Source of the DNA: Atrichornis clamosus
Lineage: Eukaryota; Chordata; Aves; Passeriformes; Menuridae
Assembly (NCBI GenBank): GCA_013400975.1
Contig: WBMZ01011686.1
Coordinates: forward strand, 124,658 to 188,657
Direction: 5' to 3'
DNA: 64,000 nt
Positions 26,716 through 37,475 of this stretch are shown here, in pieces; the first letter of the stretch is position 1, and each line of letters opens with the position of its first letter. The notes below the pieces were generated by a model that was given only the letters and a program-made list of their open reading frames with translations, made no database searches and was not told where the DNA came from. The position numbers and the translations under genes are program-made.

Positions 26716-29700
26716 CATAAAATAGATGTCTCAGGGGGCATTTTCAGCATGAGTTTGTTCCAGATCTGAGATTCCCTGGTGGAAATGCCTCACCTTTTAA
26801 ATAGAAAATCAAGTCTCTACATTTCTGCTGCTCGTGGACAGGGTCTCAAGCAACTGGGCTCCCAAAATTAGACATAAATGGTTACTGTGCACCTAGTTAT
26901 TGGAGGAAAACCAGTTCTGAAATGGAGCTGTGGGGGTTGCTCAGAAACCAAGTGTGCCCTAGTCGGGGAGGGCCTGGCCTGTGAGGACACAGCAGCTGGA
27001 TGCCTGCCCGCTCTGGAGCCAGAGCATGAGACAGTTTGTGAACTTAAAACACATTTTCCAACCTTATGGGATTTTCCTTAAAGCCTGTTCTCAGCAAAGT
27101 AGCATGTCATTGCAAATAGATGCTCTTTTGGTCCCATCTCCCAGGGGATAAAAATTGTTATGTTTCAAGATGTATGCTTTCCCACTCATTGCTGAAGCTG
27201 TTCTTTTCCTTAAAGTCTGCAGAGAGCCGAGCATGAGCAGATCCTCTTCATGCCATTACTTCAAAGTTATAGCTGGAGTCTGTGCCAGAGAGCCTTTAAT
27301 AAGAGACGTGGCCTGTGTTTGCAGGGGTTGGAAAGTAGTTTTAGTGAGTCATCTCAGGCCTCCTCCTGCACTGTGGCAGGACCTTTCCTCTGCACAGTCC
27401 TCTTAACTCTTTCAAGCGCCTGAGTGCTGGCTCCTGTGCTCATCCCAGTGTTTCCATGAGACACTTGCACTGGCTGAACCAGGAGTGAGGATGCTGGAAA
27501 AGCGCTGTGCTGCTCTTTCCCTCTTGCTCCAATGCCATCACCCTCCTGACTGTACCTCCTGTGCCACTGTGCTTGGGAATGTTTTTACAGCTGTCCATCT
27601 CCTTCCTTTGGGAGATTTCTTGGTTTTTTTTTTCCCAGTGCTTCTCCTCTCAGTGAAAGTTTTTTCCAGCCTTTTCTTCCCCTGAGGCTGGTTGGTGTAT
27701 TTTTTGTTTATGGATTCATTGCTGTGCCAATTCCTGAGGTAAAAAGGCAACTCGGGGGCAACCCCACTGCTGGATTTGCTGGTGCACTGACCACACACTG
27801 AATCTGGAGAACTGTGTTAGCTGCACTAACAAACTCTCATGGTCTTTCATGCCTTCCCCTTCCCTGGGATCCCAAACACACCACTTTGGATATGGGGACT
27901 AGGGGACAGCGACTCCCAGCAAGTGACTGTGTCCTCCAGGACCCTTCCAAGCCATCTTGCCTCACATATGACTTTCCATTTAAGAAAAGGGTTTTGCTCT
28001 TGGCCCTAAATCTATGAAGGTGAGACACCTCTCAGTTTGAACACAAATGATGTTAGATATTAAATAAGGTAAATAATCTTTTTTTAAAAAACTTCTAATT
28101 ATTAGACGTTGCTTTAAAATTTATTTCCCCTGCTATTATTTAGGGGAAAAGGGAGATGAATACTAGTTCAATAAGCTAGTTTAGAATTCGTTCATTCAGT
28201 ACTTCTTGTCATAAAAAGTTGGTTGACGATTGATAAAACTTTAGTAACATATTCCCTGACTTAGATGGAAGACCTATAGCTTGAGGCACAAGAACAATAT
28301 AACTGACTGGAAAATGGTGAGTGGCCACTCCTAAATGCAGATGAGAAATATGACAACTTACATTTTTTTAATTGCAAAGATAAATAGTAATTTGACAGGA
28401 GATGTCATTACTGTTTAATGACTGTCTAAACTGAACAATTGAAGGAAATATGTTTGCTCTTCCTCATCCCTTGCCATTTCCATGATGTCATTAGGTCTGG
28501 CCATAACAAGTGGAAAGTTAGAACATTGGAAAGGCACTGCCTGCAGGGTAAAATATACTCAGTGATGCACAGTAGCCACAATGTCTATCACTAGTGCAGA
28601 CATCAAAGCATCAAGGTTTATCAAGAGAGCAGAAAATGAGAAGTTTTAGTGGAGGTATTTTGCATTGACTTAATCAGCCATTGCAATGATGACTCAGTAA
28701 AAACACTGCCACATCTGGCAGAAATGAAGTTTTTACATGTCGAGGCATTTGGGTTGCTTAGACTTCTTTGCTAAATTTTTGTTTTTCTTTCTTACATGTG
28801 GAGCATCTTCTGCTGTGAAGCATCTGCTTGGCTGCCAACATGTGCCTGGTCTGGCACCACCTGTAAATTACTTTTCCCCCTCATGTGGGTGGCTGGCCTC
28901 ACATGCTGAGTCAATTATTGATTTTGAGATAGGGGATGCGATTTAATTCAAGCTATACAGATTGTCCTTCAAGGGCCAGAGGCCACAGTTTCAGTTTTGG
29001 TTTTCTCTTCTGATGTCACCTCCTGCAATGTTAAGCAGATGAGAAGGGGAGGGAAAGACTAGACCTGATTGTCTTGGAGTGGTGGAGAATAAAAGGGTCA
29101 TTTTTATGAAACCCCTCCATGTCTCTTTGCAGCAGTTCATTGCTGCATAAGACAAAATTTCAAAATCTGTTTGCCCATCCATATATCAGAAGAATCACTC
29201 CAAAAAGTTTCTTTCGAAAGCTCTGAGCACAAAGGTGCTGGATTGTGCCAAACTCACAGCCCAGCGTCTTCACCTTTGCCACAGCAGTGAGCAGCTTTAA
29301 GATAATTTGCCATTCATCAGAACAAATTTAGGTCTTGTCCTGGGCTTTAACAGAAGGTCATATCAGCTCATTTCTTGCAGAAGTCTTTTTCATTAGCTTA
29401 TGATAGCACTCAATCTCCCTGATATATGGTTCAAAACCCTTTTTTGCAAATCTTATTAAAATTTTGTCCTCAAGAACTTTTATAAAGTGATAAGATCCTT
29501 GGGTGAATCACATACCATGCAAAGAAATATTTCTTTTTAAGCCATTTGACTTTTCCATCTTTCCAATCCATTCCCTCAGGCCTGTGGCTGACCTTAAGAA
29601 AAATCCCATCATTCTACATCCAAACCACCAACACACATTCAAATGGTCTAACTCCTTGTTTAGTATTCTTTGTGATTCCTCTTGCCCTTCAAGCACCACA

Positions 29701-30444
29701 TATCTAATACAAAAGAGTAGACAGAGAGGCTTAGGTGGAATTTAGGTTGGATAAGTCTGGATAAAGTAACATGCTTCATCTACTCCTGTAATTCCTGGCA
29801 CTACCCTTCGTCAGGTGCGTTGTACTTTGCTTACTCTCTACATCTAGTTTTTGGACTGCAAGTGTCATTCGTGGTGCAGTGTTTCTCCCTGCTGCGCTTG
29901 ATGCACAAGGACATCCCCCGGCTCCTGATATGGGCTGGAGAAATCAGTTCTCTGTGTTGGGCTGCTGCAGCTTCTGGGCTGTCAGCACAGACCTTGGTCA
30001 CCAGCAAGATGCTGCTGGGGGTGGGAGGGATTGGTGCAGAGCTCTTCTGTGCCTCTCTGGAGCGTAAAGTCAAAGTAAAACCAAACCAGGGATGGCAGCA
30101 CTACTAAGAGAAGCCATGTCACAGAGCCAGAGGCAAAGCTAAGAAGCAGCTCAGGTGCTGCAGGCTCGTCCCCACTCTCAGCTGTAGGGGCAGGGGACAA
30201 TGGACTTTGTCACCACAGCGCTCAGAGCACTGCTGCAGAAACGATCTGCCCTGAGAAACAGAAACCCAAAGCACACACCTCTGTCTCCACGGGCTTCAAG
30301 TGGATTGTGCACCCGCAGGACAATACAGGGATGTGTGTGAGGAAGAGATAGCAGCGATAGTTATCTCAAGTCTTTGCTTACCGAAAACACCTTCAGAAGG
30401 AAAAGGTCTTGGGGGTGTATGTGGTGTCTCTCACTTGAATGTGG

Positions 30445-30490
30445 AATAACCATGGTGATTCAGGTAAAATAACCATGGTGATTCAGGTAA
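30445..30490 (+). repeat. Perfect two-copy 23-bp tandem duplication
   Basis: The unit at 30445-30467, starting AATAACCATGGTGATTCAGG, is repeated without change at 30468-30490. A perfect match suggests a recent duplication. Confidence 0.95.
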
Positions 30491-30791
30491 AAGGCACTTT
30501 TTCAGTACAAAGACTGTCTAGATTTCCTGGATGTGAAAAATCCTAGATGTGAAAGAACCTGAGGAACACTAGATCAGCTCTGATGTGTGTGACTCAAGAC
30601 ACAGAATTAAACCTTCTGTGGGAAGACTGAGAATTAGTGGTTCTGTAAAATTCATCTTCAAAAAATCCAGCCATGAAAACCTTTGAATTGCACTGATGGG
30701 TTTCTGTTGTGTCATACCTTGAGTGTTTTATTGAGATCCCTGGTTTATTCTGGATGATACCAGGACGATTGGCAGAGAAGTCTTTTTAGCT

Positions 30792-30837
30792 CCTGAGAGG
30801 CAAAATGAACATTGCCTGAGAGGCAAAATGAACTGTG
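30792..30837 (+). repeat. Two-copy 23-bp tandem duplication
   Basis: The CCTGAGAGGCAAAATGAAC unit at 30792-30814 is repeated at 30815-30837, differing only at the last few bases. Confidence 0.92.
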
Positions 30838-32230
30838 ACTTCCAGTTTAAAAAGCCAGATCTTAAAAGAGTCAAGAGGATAAAGTTCAAGTCTCTATGAT
30901 CAAAACTGGATGAACATTAAAAGGAAAAAACCCCACTGCAAATATGTATGCAAATAAACATCACAGCTCTTTCAGAGCTATTTATAGCTTATTTCAGTTT
31001 AATGACCCCAAACACTGTATGAAGAGTTTCTCTAATGTGCTACCAGGACTGTTTATAGGAGACAACTGCCTCAAGAATGTGGTAGTGTGAAGACTCCCAC
31101 GGCAGCACCCGTGCAGAAATTGCAGATCTACTTGGGCAGTCTCTTCCTGTCTAATGAAGTTTCAACAGGGAAGAAAAGTGATGGTCTGGAATTTAAGTCA
31201 TCACTGACCATGGCAAGCAGAGATGGGTTGAAACCAGCGTGCATTAGCAACCAATTAAAAATGACTAGCACATCAAAAGTGTGGACAGATGTGCTCTCGT
31301 GCCTGTAGCTGGATAAATTTGGGATGTTTTGGCTCCCATCTTGTTCCTGCCCCTTGGTTCCTTCCCCATGGGGAGAGGCTACAAGGCAGAGCTGCTTGGT
31401 GCTTGGCCTGTCTCCCTTGGGTGCTCTTGCAGCCCCATGGTCACTCCTAGCCCACTTCCAACTCCTCTCTTTCATGGGAGGACAAGAGGAGCAGGGGTTT
31501 GGGGCAGTGCTGTGGCATGCAGACAGGACAGAGCAGATCTGTGGATTTGCACAGGTACAAGCTGACAGCTCTGGGCAAGAGCAGCAGGACTGCTCCTATG
31601 CTACTAAAAATGCCAGAGCAGGAGGCTCTCCCTTCTTGCATGGCTTGCCTGGCCAGCAAGGGTGGGATCGCTGCTCTGTGAGACTGCTGAGTGCTCCAGC
31701 CCACTTCAGTGCAAAGAGAGATTACATTGAATTGTCACTAAAGAACCAAAAATGTGTCTCCTAACAGTAAGTAATGCCTTCTTCTACATTGCTTTTAATT
31801 TACAGAGCCTCAGTCAGGGCTGAGATATTCTGTATGCTACTAATTAGCTGATCACATGCCAATGCTAATTTTTTTCAAATGGATTCACTATTTATAAATG
31901 TTCACCAGTTTGTGCCGACACATGAGGGGAGGGAGGGACATATTTACACCATCTACTTTTTGCAGATGCTTTGCGGTTCTCCTTTAGAGGGATTAACCTC
32001 TCTCATTTACCAAAGAAGCAGCTTTGGCTCCTCAAGATATTTGTATGGTATTCATCTCTGTACTATGCCTGAACTAGACAGTTTAAGACTCACAACCCTC
32101 CTCTCCTGAGGCTTCAGCCATATTATGAGTCCAATCACCTTTGTCTACACAGCAGGCCAAGCCACTTGTATTACATTGTTACTGCTCCTCAAGCATGGAA
32201 GGGTATTTTAATTAAAAGAAATGCACTTTT

Positions 32231-32405
32231 GGAATAGAACAGAATAGAATAGTTCCAGTTGGACAGGAGCTACCGCAAAAATCTACTCCAGCTGCTTGAC
32301 CATTTCAGGGCTGACCAAAAGTTACAGCATGTCACTAAGGGCATTGTCCAAATGCCTATGAAACACTGACAGCCTTGGGGCACTGCTCATCTCTCCAGGA
32401 GGCCT
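32231..32405 (-). mobile_element. Older CR1 LINE 3' fragment
   Basis: GGAATAGAACAGAATAGAAT, then GACCATTTCAGGGCTGACCA and GGGCATTGTCCAAATGCCTA is the reverse complement of a CR1 3' end. The GGGCTGACCAAAAGTTA block marks a different subfamily from most other copies in the window. Length is about 175 bp. Confidence 0.85.
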
Positions 32406-35400
32406 GGATATAAATTTTAGGGTGAATAAATGGCATGCTAAAAATTGCTGTGTTTTTAGGCTTCATGAATATAAAATGGGATGCTTGGTGGCTGCCAAAG
32501 TAACAACACATATCTTCTGTGTTTCACTACTATTAAACCAACTCTGCTAGTAGTTGAATGGGGTTTTTTTGTTGGGCCAACCTCATCCCTAAATAAACAT
32601 TTGTAACCTCACATAGCTAGACACAATACAAGTCACCCTGGCTGAGAGACCTTTGCTCACGGAAAATCAGCATTTGATGTTCAAAAGGCGGAATGGAACC
32701 AGCACGTTAAAGCATCTACTCACTATCCAAACAGTCCCTATTGTTACAGTTATTGCCAGTGATATCCTGTTTGTCACTGAGATAGTGCTTTGGTATGCCT
32801 GCCCTAGAAACAGCCATTTGCCTTGTGGCTAAACACTTCCAGTGTGGGACTTGGAAATCCACCAAAGCTAGGAAACCCACTCCGGGCTCTGGACTTCAGC
32901 TAAATCTCTTCAAAACGCCTTGAGAAATAACCAGACTCGTAAACTTCCACGCATCCAATGAAAGAAACCATTTTCATATCCAAGTAACAAATTTGCCCTC
33001 CCCATCTATCTGGCACTGCTCTGCTCCTACTCTACATCCATCACGTCCCAACCCTGGCAACAGGCCCTAAGAACTTTGGTTTTGTGGACTGTGGGTGAAA
33101 TCTGTGGCAGAATATTACTAGTGTGGAGCTAATAACTGGTTTGGACTTTTGTACAATGCAGCTGCATAAGTGGTGAAACACCAACAGCTTTTCATCCCAG
33201 GCATTGCCATATCTGAGTTGTAAATGCTGTGTGAGCTATCTGGAGGAATATCTGCTCCTTCCCTGGGTGAAATTCAGCTACTGCCTTTGATTTTCCTAGA
33301 GGAAGATTGGGCCCAAGTTTTATAAAGTGGTTTCAAGCCCTTTCAAATGAAAGGCACTGAACAAGCGCCATGCAGATCTAACACTGTTGGAGCTCAGCCC
33401 TTCGAAACGCTGGTTGCTTCCTCTGGACCACTCTTGTTGCTGTGTCCACCTGCTTCCCCTGCTCCAAAAACCCCTGCCCAGGGAAGGAACTAAAGAGGTG
33501 AGATGCAGCAGGGCAAGTGCACCGAGCTGGTGCTTCAGGGCCATGAACAGTTAAGGCCTTGGCCACAGCACTGGTGCAGCTGGAGCTTTTCCCAAAGCTG
33601 GGCTGGAGAGCATCACTGTCTCTCCCGAGCTGCTGGAGTCGTGGCAGCGAGAAACTGCTCTGAGATCACCACTGGAATCCTCGATTTTTAATGCTTCCCC
33701 CCCTCCCTACATTTTCCATTAGAAAAAAGCAAATTGGTAAATGCCCTGGGACTCACAACCAGGCCGTGACCTGGTGAGGCAAGAGGAAGCCCTTGCTAAC
33801 ACAACAGTGCTGGTAATAACGCCTGGGTGGAAAGCCTTCCATGGAAAGTGATGCTTTGCAAAAATCTGCAGGAATTAATTGCTTTTGAGCATTTCCAGCA
33901 CAGAAATGAACTGTTGAATCTGACGTTTTCAGCTAGTTTGGGAAAGCTGAAACAGTTAGTTTCAGCAGGGACAAGAGCAGGGGCAGACAAAGCAGTTCCC
34001 TTAGGTAAATTCAAATGTGATTTTCCAGAGTCTCCAACACCCGGCAGGATCTGCCCATGTGCTGTGATTCCTGTGCTGTCACCATGCCCACGGTACCTCT
34101 GTGACCATGGTACTGCCCTGCCACCTCTTCTCTTCACCTTGGGCTGCTACGCAGACAGATGTGGGAAATCCAATGGAAAACCCTAAAGACTGTAAGCTCA
34201 GGGCTAAGGTTGCCCCAAGTGAGTTCTTTCCTCAGTCAATACCCGCAATATTTTAAATAGGCTATGTCATACTTTATGCCTGTAGTATTTTTATGAGTGG
34301 GATTTTTGTCAGCACTCTGCTCTGTAAATAATTTGTACTGCTCAATTCCGTGTGGAATTTTTTTTGTTGTGAAATTGGTTTAACAAGTGAAGGGATTCCT
34401 CAAAAAACTGAAATTCCATTTTTGATCAAGGCTGCTTTCGACCACTGCCGCTGGACAGGGATTGGCTCAGAATAATATCTTAATGTACAGAACTATTTTT
34501 CCCCTTATCTTTATGAATTTTCTCATTGAAAATATTTTATATTTATGTGCTATAACAGTTAAGAAGGCAGATAAAAATAGCTGGAGATATTTTAGAGGCT
34601 AAGTCTTCAAACCCTGAAAATGCAGCTTGATTTAAATGTGCCTGCATACTGCTTTTACCCAAGGAAATTTGGATTATACTTCTTCATCTTCCCATCCTTC
34701 TCTCAGCCCTCGTATCCCTCAGTAACTTTTGAGCCCACTGACAATTTCTAGCACTTCTGACAGAGGAAAGGAAATCAAAGCAAGTTCCTGTGAGTCACCT
34801 GCAGCTGGGTAGGGCAGAGAAACTCGGAGTGATGCCCCCACCAAGTGCCAGCCTGCCTGGCTGGCATCACTGCCCACGTGTGTGCACAGCCCCCCATGCT
34901 CACACCAAAACCACCAAGACTGATGCCCACATGGTCTGGCACCAGCTGCTATATGGTTTTTTCATAGGCAGAGGTATTTGCAGGGCATGGAAGAGAGTGG
35001 GAGAAGGGCAGTGAGTGCTGGGACCAGCATACTGTAAGGGATGAGCAGATCTGGAGTTATCATGGGAAAGTGGGTGCTGTTGCAATTTAAGGCAGCCAGG
35101 CTCCCTTAGGAATTTTGGCTCATGGAAGGGCATATTCACAACATGCAATATACTCTCATGTATCTTGTCTGTGTAAAGGTTTCCTTCCGAAGTACTTGTT
35201 CAATCTCTCCGGTGGGAAGGGCAGAGGAAAGAGAGAGCTGCTTGCATTAGAAGTGATGCTGCCCACTCTGGTGGAGGAAAAGGTCTTCACATTTCCATGG
35301 ATCAGATTCTGCAATTACACAGCTTTCTTGTTTGGCCAGTTCATCTGCTAAACCTGACATGCAGCCAGAATGCAGAGATTTTTCCCATTACAGAATACCA

Positions 35401-35956
35401 AACCTATGATAAGCCACGCCATGAAAATTCAGTTTTTGAGGAGGTGGGGAGAGAATGAGGGAAACTCCAACTGCTGTTGTAAGATAAGCAATGAGTTTTG
35501 CAGTGCTTCTAGAACCTGTGTGTCAGGGATCTCATAAAAAAGCCCCGTAAGCCAAAGAAGCACTGTGAGAAGAAAAACAGTAGAGTTTGGGATAGTAAAA
35601 TTTAAGCAGATGTTTGAACACCAGTTTTAGCCTATGAAACCATCTGCATGGTAACTTTGGACACAGCTGGATAAAGTCAGTAATTGCTACAGAAAGAGGC
35701 CTGTGAATATTGTACTTAATCTCTGGGTCTGTCCTGCACAGCAACACAGTCAGTGAATATCACTGATGAGCTTGATTATGTTTGTATTTTTTTCTTATAC
35801 TACAAATTCCCTCAACTATAAAGTATTCAAACCAATCACCACTTCTGCTTTCCCCACCATCAAGTTGTACTATTAAAATCTATTTATAGGTGGAGTAAAA
35901 AACGTCTCTGAAAGGAGGGTTATACACTGACAGCATGGAGAGAGACTATGCTGTTT

Positions 35957-36018
35957 TTCTCAAAGATTACTCCTCAAATAGGATATATTCTCAAAGATTA
36001 TTCCTTAAATAGGATATA
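35957..36018 (+). repeat. Two-copy 31-bp tandem duplication
   Basis: TTCTCAAAGATTACTCCTCA at 35957 recurs at 35988 with two substitutions. Both units end in AAATAGGATATA. Confidence 0.92.
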
Positions 36019-36067
36019 AATATTGTAATTTATTCATCATTTGCTATGAAGCACAAGATGGTGATAG

Positions 36068-36106
36068 TATATATTTTTATGTGTATATATATATATGTAT
36101 ATATAG
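36068..36106 (+). repeat. TA-rich microsatellite
   Basis: An interrupted TA/TG tract with TATATATATATATGTATATATA at its core, about 370 bp downstream of the RHOJ exon 1 donor. Confidence 0.85.
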
Positions 36107-36470
36107 TCTTCCTAACTGCAGCCTGCAAAGTTCAGAACTTCAAAAACTAACCAGGAATACAAATTGATAGAGGCTGAATTACATTTGTTGTCCCAAAACA
36201 CAGTGGATTTAATTGCACCCCTAACGCTGCTTATTTGCCAAAAACAAGACAAAAATCAGAAGCAAACGAATAAGTTCTCTGAGTAAATCCTGCATTGCCC
36301 CAATTTTATGAGCTGCCATCTAAGCTGCCTGGCAACCATCCAGGCCTGAATGACATTCCTGGACAAGAAGTAACCCATGCATCCCTTTTGAACTGTCCTC
36401 TCCTCGAGCCTCCTTCACCTCCCACCTGGCTGTCCCGCAGCTCTCAATTAAATCTCTTTTAAAGCACTTT

Positions 36471-36476
36471 CTTACC
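36471..36476 (-). other. RHOJ: RHOJ exon 1 splice donor
   Basis: On the minus strand the exon ends in ...TATGCAG followed by GTAAGAAAGT, a near-consensus 5' splice site. The donor falls directly after the first base of codon 60, the phase expected for the RHOJ/RHOQ/CDC42 family junction after DHYA. Confidence 0.9.
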
Positions 36477-36653
36477 TGCATAGTGGTCAAACACAGTGGG
36501 GACATACTCCTCTGGGAAGGCATCATTGGCATAGCTCATCAGCAAACAGGTTTTCCCAACTGCACCATCCCCAACCACCACGCATTTTAACATCTTCTTG
36601 GTGTTATTTCTGCTCCCGTCAGTGCAGTTGTCATTTTCTTCCTTGCAGTTCAT
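36476..36653 (-). CDS. RHOJ: RHOJ (TCL) first coding exon, partial CDS
   Basis: This exon encodes the N-terminal 59 residues of RHOJ, a plasma-membrane and endosomal Rho GTPase of the Cdc42/TC10/TCL group known for roles in endothelial cells and actin/focal-adhesion dynamics. Seen in the sequence: a start MNCKEE, a 20-residue variable head, then [18 protein letters not shown] with the P-loop GDGAVGKT at residues 28-35 (G30 equals Cdc42 G12). Switch [11 protein letters not shown], is at residues 50-59 (T53 equals Cdc42 T35). The exon ends in phase 1 at a GTAAG donor (36475-36471). The MNCKE head separates RHOJ from its close paralogue RHOQ, whose N-terminus is different and shorter. The chosen ATG is the first in its frame: the frame stays open upstream to a TAG near 36815 but holds no other ATG. 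It has A at -3. Later exons (rest of the G domain and CAAX tail) lie beyond position 1. Identity is very secure; the variable head differs from mammals, as expected. Confidence 0.96.
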
Positions 36654-36706
36654 TCTTGCTGCTGCTGCCACTGCTCCTGCTGCTCCCAGGACTTCCAAAT
36701 GCACAT
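36650..36706 (-). promoter_or_regulatory. Upstream ORF in the RHOJ leader, overlapping the start codon
   Basis: On the minus strand an ATG at 36706-36704 opens an 18-codon frame, rich in Gln and Glu because of a CAG-rich leader. It ends with TGA at 36652-36650. The RHOJ ATG is at 36653-36651, so stop and start share an ATGA overlap. The uORF start has T at -3 (weak context), while the RHOJ ATG has A at -3. This geometry fits leaky scanning or termination-reinitiation. Whether the leader is transcribed this far upstream is inferred, since no transcript end is visible. Confidence 0.6.
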
Positions 36707-36855
36707 GAAGGAAAAATGAAGTGCGATTGTATTGACTTTTCCTGAGTTTGGAGAGGAGGGGGTTGGGGGGGGGAGCAGCAAATCTCAAACTCAGGAAATC
36801 ATACTAACGTTTCCAGGCTGTCACAGCCGCTTCTAACAATTACCAGATCAGTCAA
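36654..36855 (-). promoter_or_regulatory. RHOJ: Probable RHOJ 5' untranslated leader
   Basis: The sequence directly upstream of the RHOJ start is the likely leader. It is CAG-rich next to the ATG, then carries a C-rich block (a G-run on the plus strand at 36759-36776). It also contains a three-codon uORF (ATG at 36802-36800 followed by TGA) besides the longer one next to the start. The upstream limit is a guess based on a TATA-like box at about 36886-36879. Confidence 0.4.
36759..36776 (+). promoter_or_regulatory. G-run with G-quadruplex potential in the RHOJ leader
   Basis: The plus strand reads GGGGG, TT, then GGGGGGGGG, which could form a quadruplex on the non-coding strand of the RHOJ leader. 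The corresponding leader RNA would be C-rich. Function is speculative. Confidence 0.3.
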
Positions 36856-37170
36856 GAGAAGCATCGAGGTGAATAAATTAAATATACAGAGAGGAATATA
36901 ATAAAAAAAAGTTGATCTGTCCTTTTTCGTTTGTCCCAGTCAGGAAATCTTCATCCTGCCCGGCAGTTCCCAGTATTTATTGCGACTTCAAAAATATCAG
37001 CAGCCTGCGGCTTTGATTCTCGTCTCCCTTCCTTCAGCTTGGCCGCCGGAATCAGGGATTCCTGTTAAATCCACTCCATTTTCCATTTCATTTCTAACAT
37101 GGAGGAGAGTCTGGAGGTTTTTAATGGAGTTTTTCCTTTCTTTCTCCAGCTTGCTGTGTGTCAGGAAATC
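36791..37170. promoter_or_regulatory. Three exact TCAGGAAATC (ETS-like) motifs upstream of RHOJ
   Basis: The 10-mer TCAGGAAATC occurs on the plus strand at 36791-36800, 36940-36949 and 37161-37170, all within 0.6 kb of the RHOJ ATG. The core CAGGAAAT resembles ETS-family sites. RHOJ is known to be endothelial-enriched and controlled by the ETS factor ERG, which makes these candidate binding sites. That function is inferred. Confidence 0.4.
36879..36886 (-). promoter_or_regulatory. TATA-like element, candidate RHOJ core promoter
   Basis: The minus strand reads TATATTTA here, 226 bases or more upstream of the RHOJ ATG. That would place transcription start at about 36850-36856. The region is AT-rich, so the match may be chance, and many GTPase genes use dispersed CpG promoters instead. 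Confidence 0.22.
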
Positions 37171-37475
37171 ATGGGTTTCCTGCTGAATTCCATATTAGGA
37201 TCAGTGGGCTTGTGAAGGGCTGCAAACAATGGGAGCTCTGTGTGTATTTGTACTTTGGAGGAACTCTGCCAGGACATTGAGAAAGGAAAACACTAGAGGT
37301 CCCTCTGCAGAATGAAGTTTTGAGGCTCTCTGCTCCATCCCGCGCTCCAGCTGCTCTCCGGGCTGCCGGCACCGGGAGGGAGAGGAGGATTTGGGGGAGG
37401 CAGTGGAAGAGGGGAGTGCTGGACACAGGCGGCCAGGCAGGGCACGGGGAGGCTGCGAGCTGTGCCCAGCTCAGG
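36980..37475. promoter_or_regulatory. Modest CpG- and GC-enriched block upstream of RHOJ
   Basis: CpGs are more frequent than in the neighbourhood, mainly around 37010-37055 (GCGG, GCCGCCGG) and 37335-37480 (CCGCGC, three CCGG sites, GCGG, ACGG, GCGAG). This is the only CpG-rich stretch near the RHOJ exon and could be part of its promoter or an alternative first exon. It is too patchy to call a classical CpG island by eye. Confidence 0.35.

Larger units (their letters stand above)
11839..32230. other. Long intronic interval with no recognised transposon
   Basis: About 20 kb of RHOJ intron in which I recognise no CR1, LTR or other mobile element, no exon and no RNA gene. It contains short simple repeats, three two-copy tandem duplications and paired forkhead-like motifs. 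Strongly decayed insertions could have been missed by eye. Confidence 0.5.
1..36475 (-). other. RHOJ: RHOJ intron 1 (5' portion, runs off the left edge)
   Basis: All of this lies downstream of the exon 1 donor on the coding strand. I searched the minus strand for the next family exon (switch II, with the conserved LYDTAGQ block) and did not find it. Mammalian RHOJ also has a very long first intron. Contents are CR1 fragments, small tandem duplications, simple repeats and unique sequence, described separately. No other exon or RNA gene could be supported. Confidence 0.75.

Noticed and set aside
29400..29480. tRNA-like GGTTCAAAACC word
   Set aside because: There is no A-box at the right distance and no cloverleaf arms could be paired.
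36476..36653. Assignment to RHOQ (TC10) or CDC42
   Set aside because: The G-domain part alone would fit RHOQ, but the 20-residue head beginning MNCKE is specific to RHOJ. CDC42 starts directly at its P-loop strand.
36459..36788. N-terminally extended RHOJ start upstream of 36653
   Set aside because: The upstream in-frame stretch contains no ATG (its apparent start is TTG), and the RHOJ head MNCKE matches the family start.
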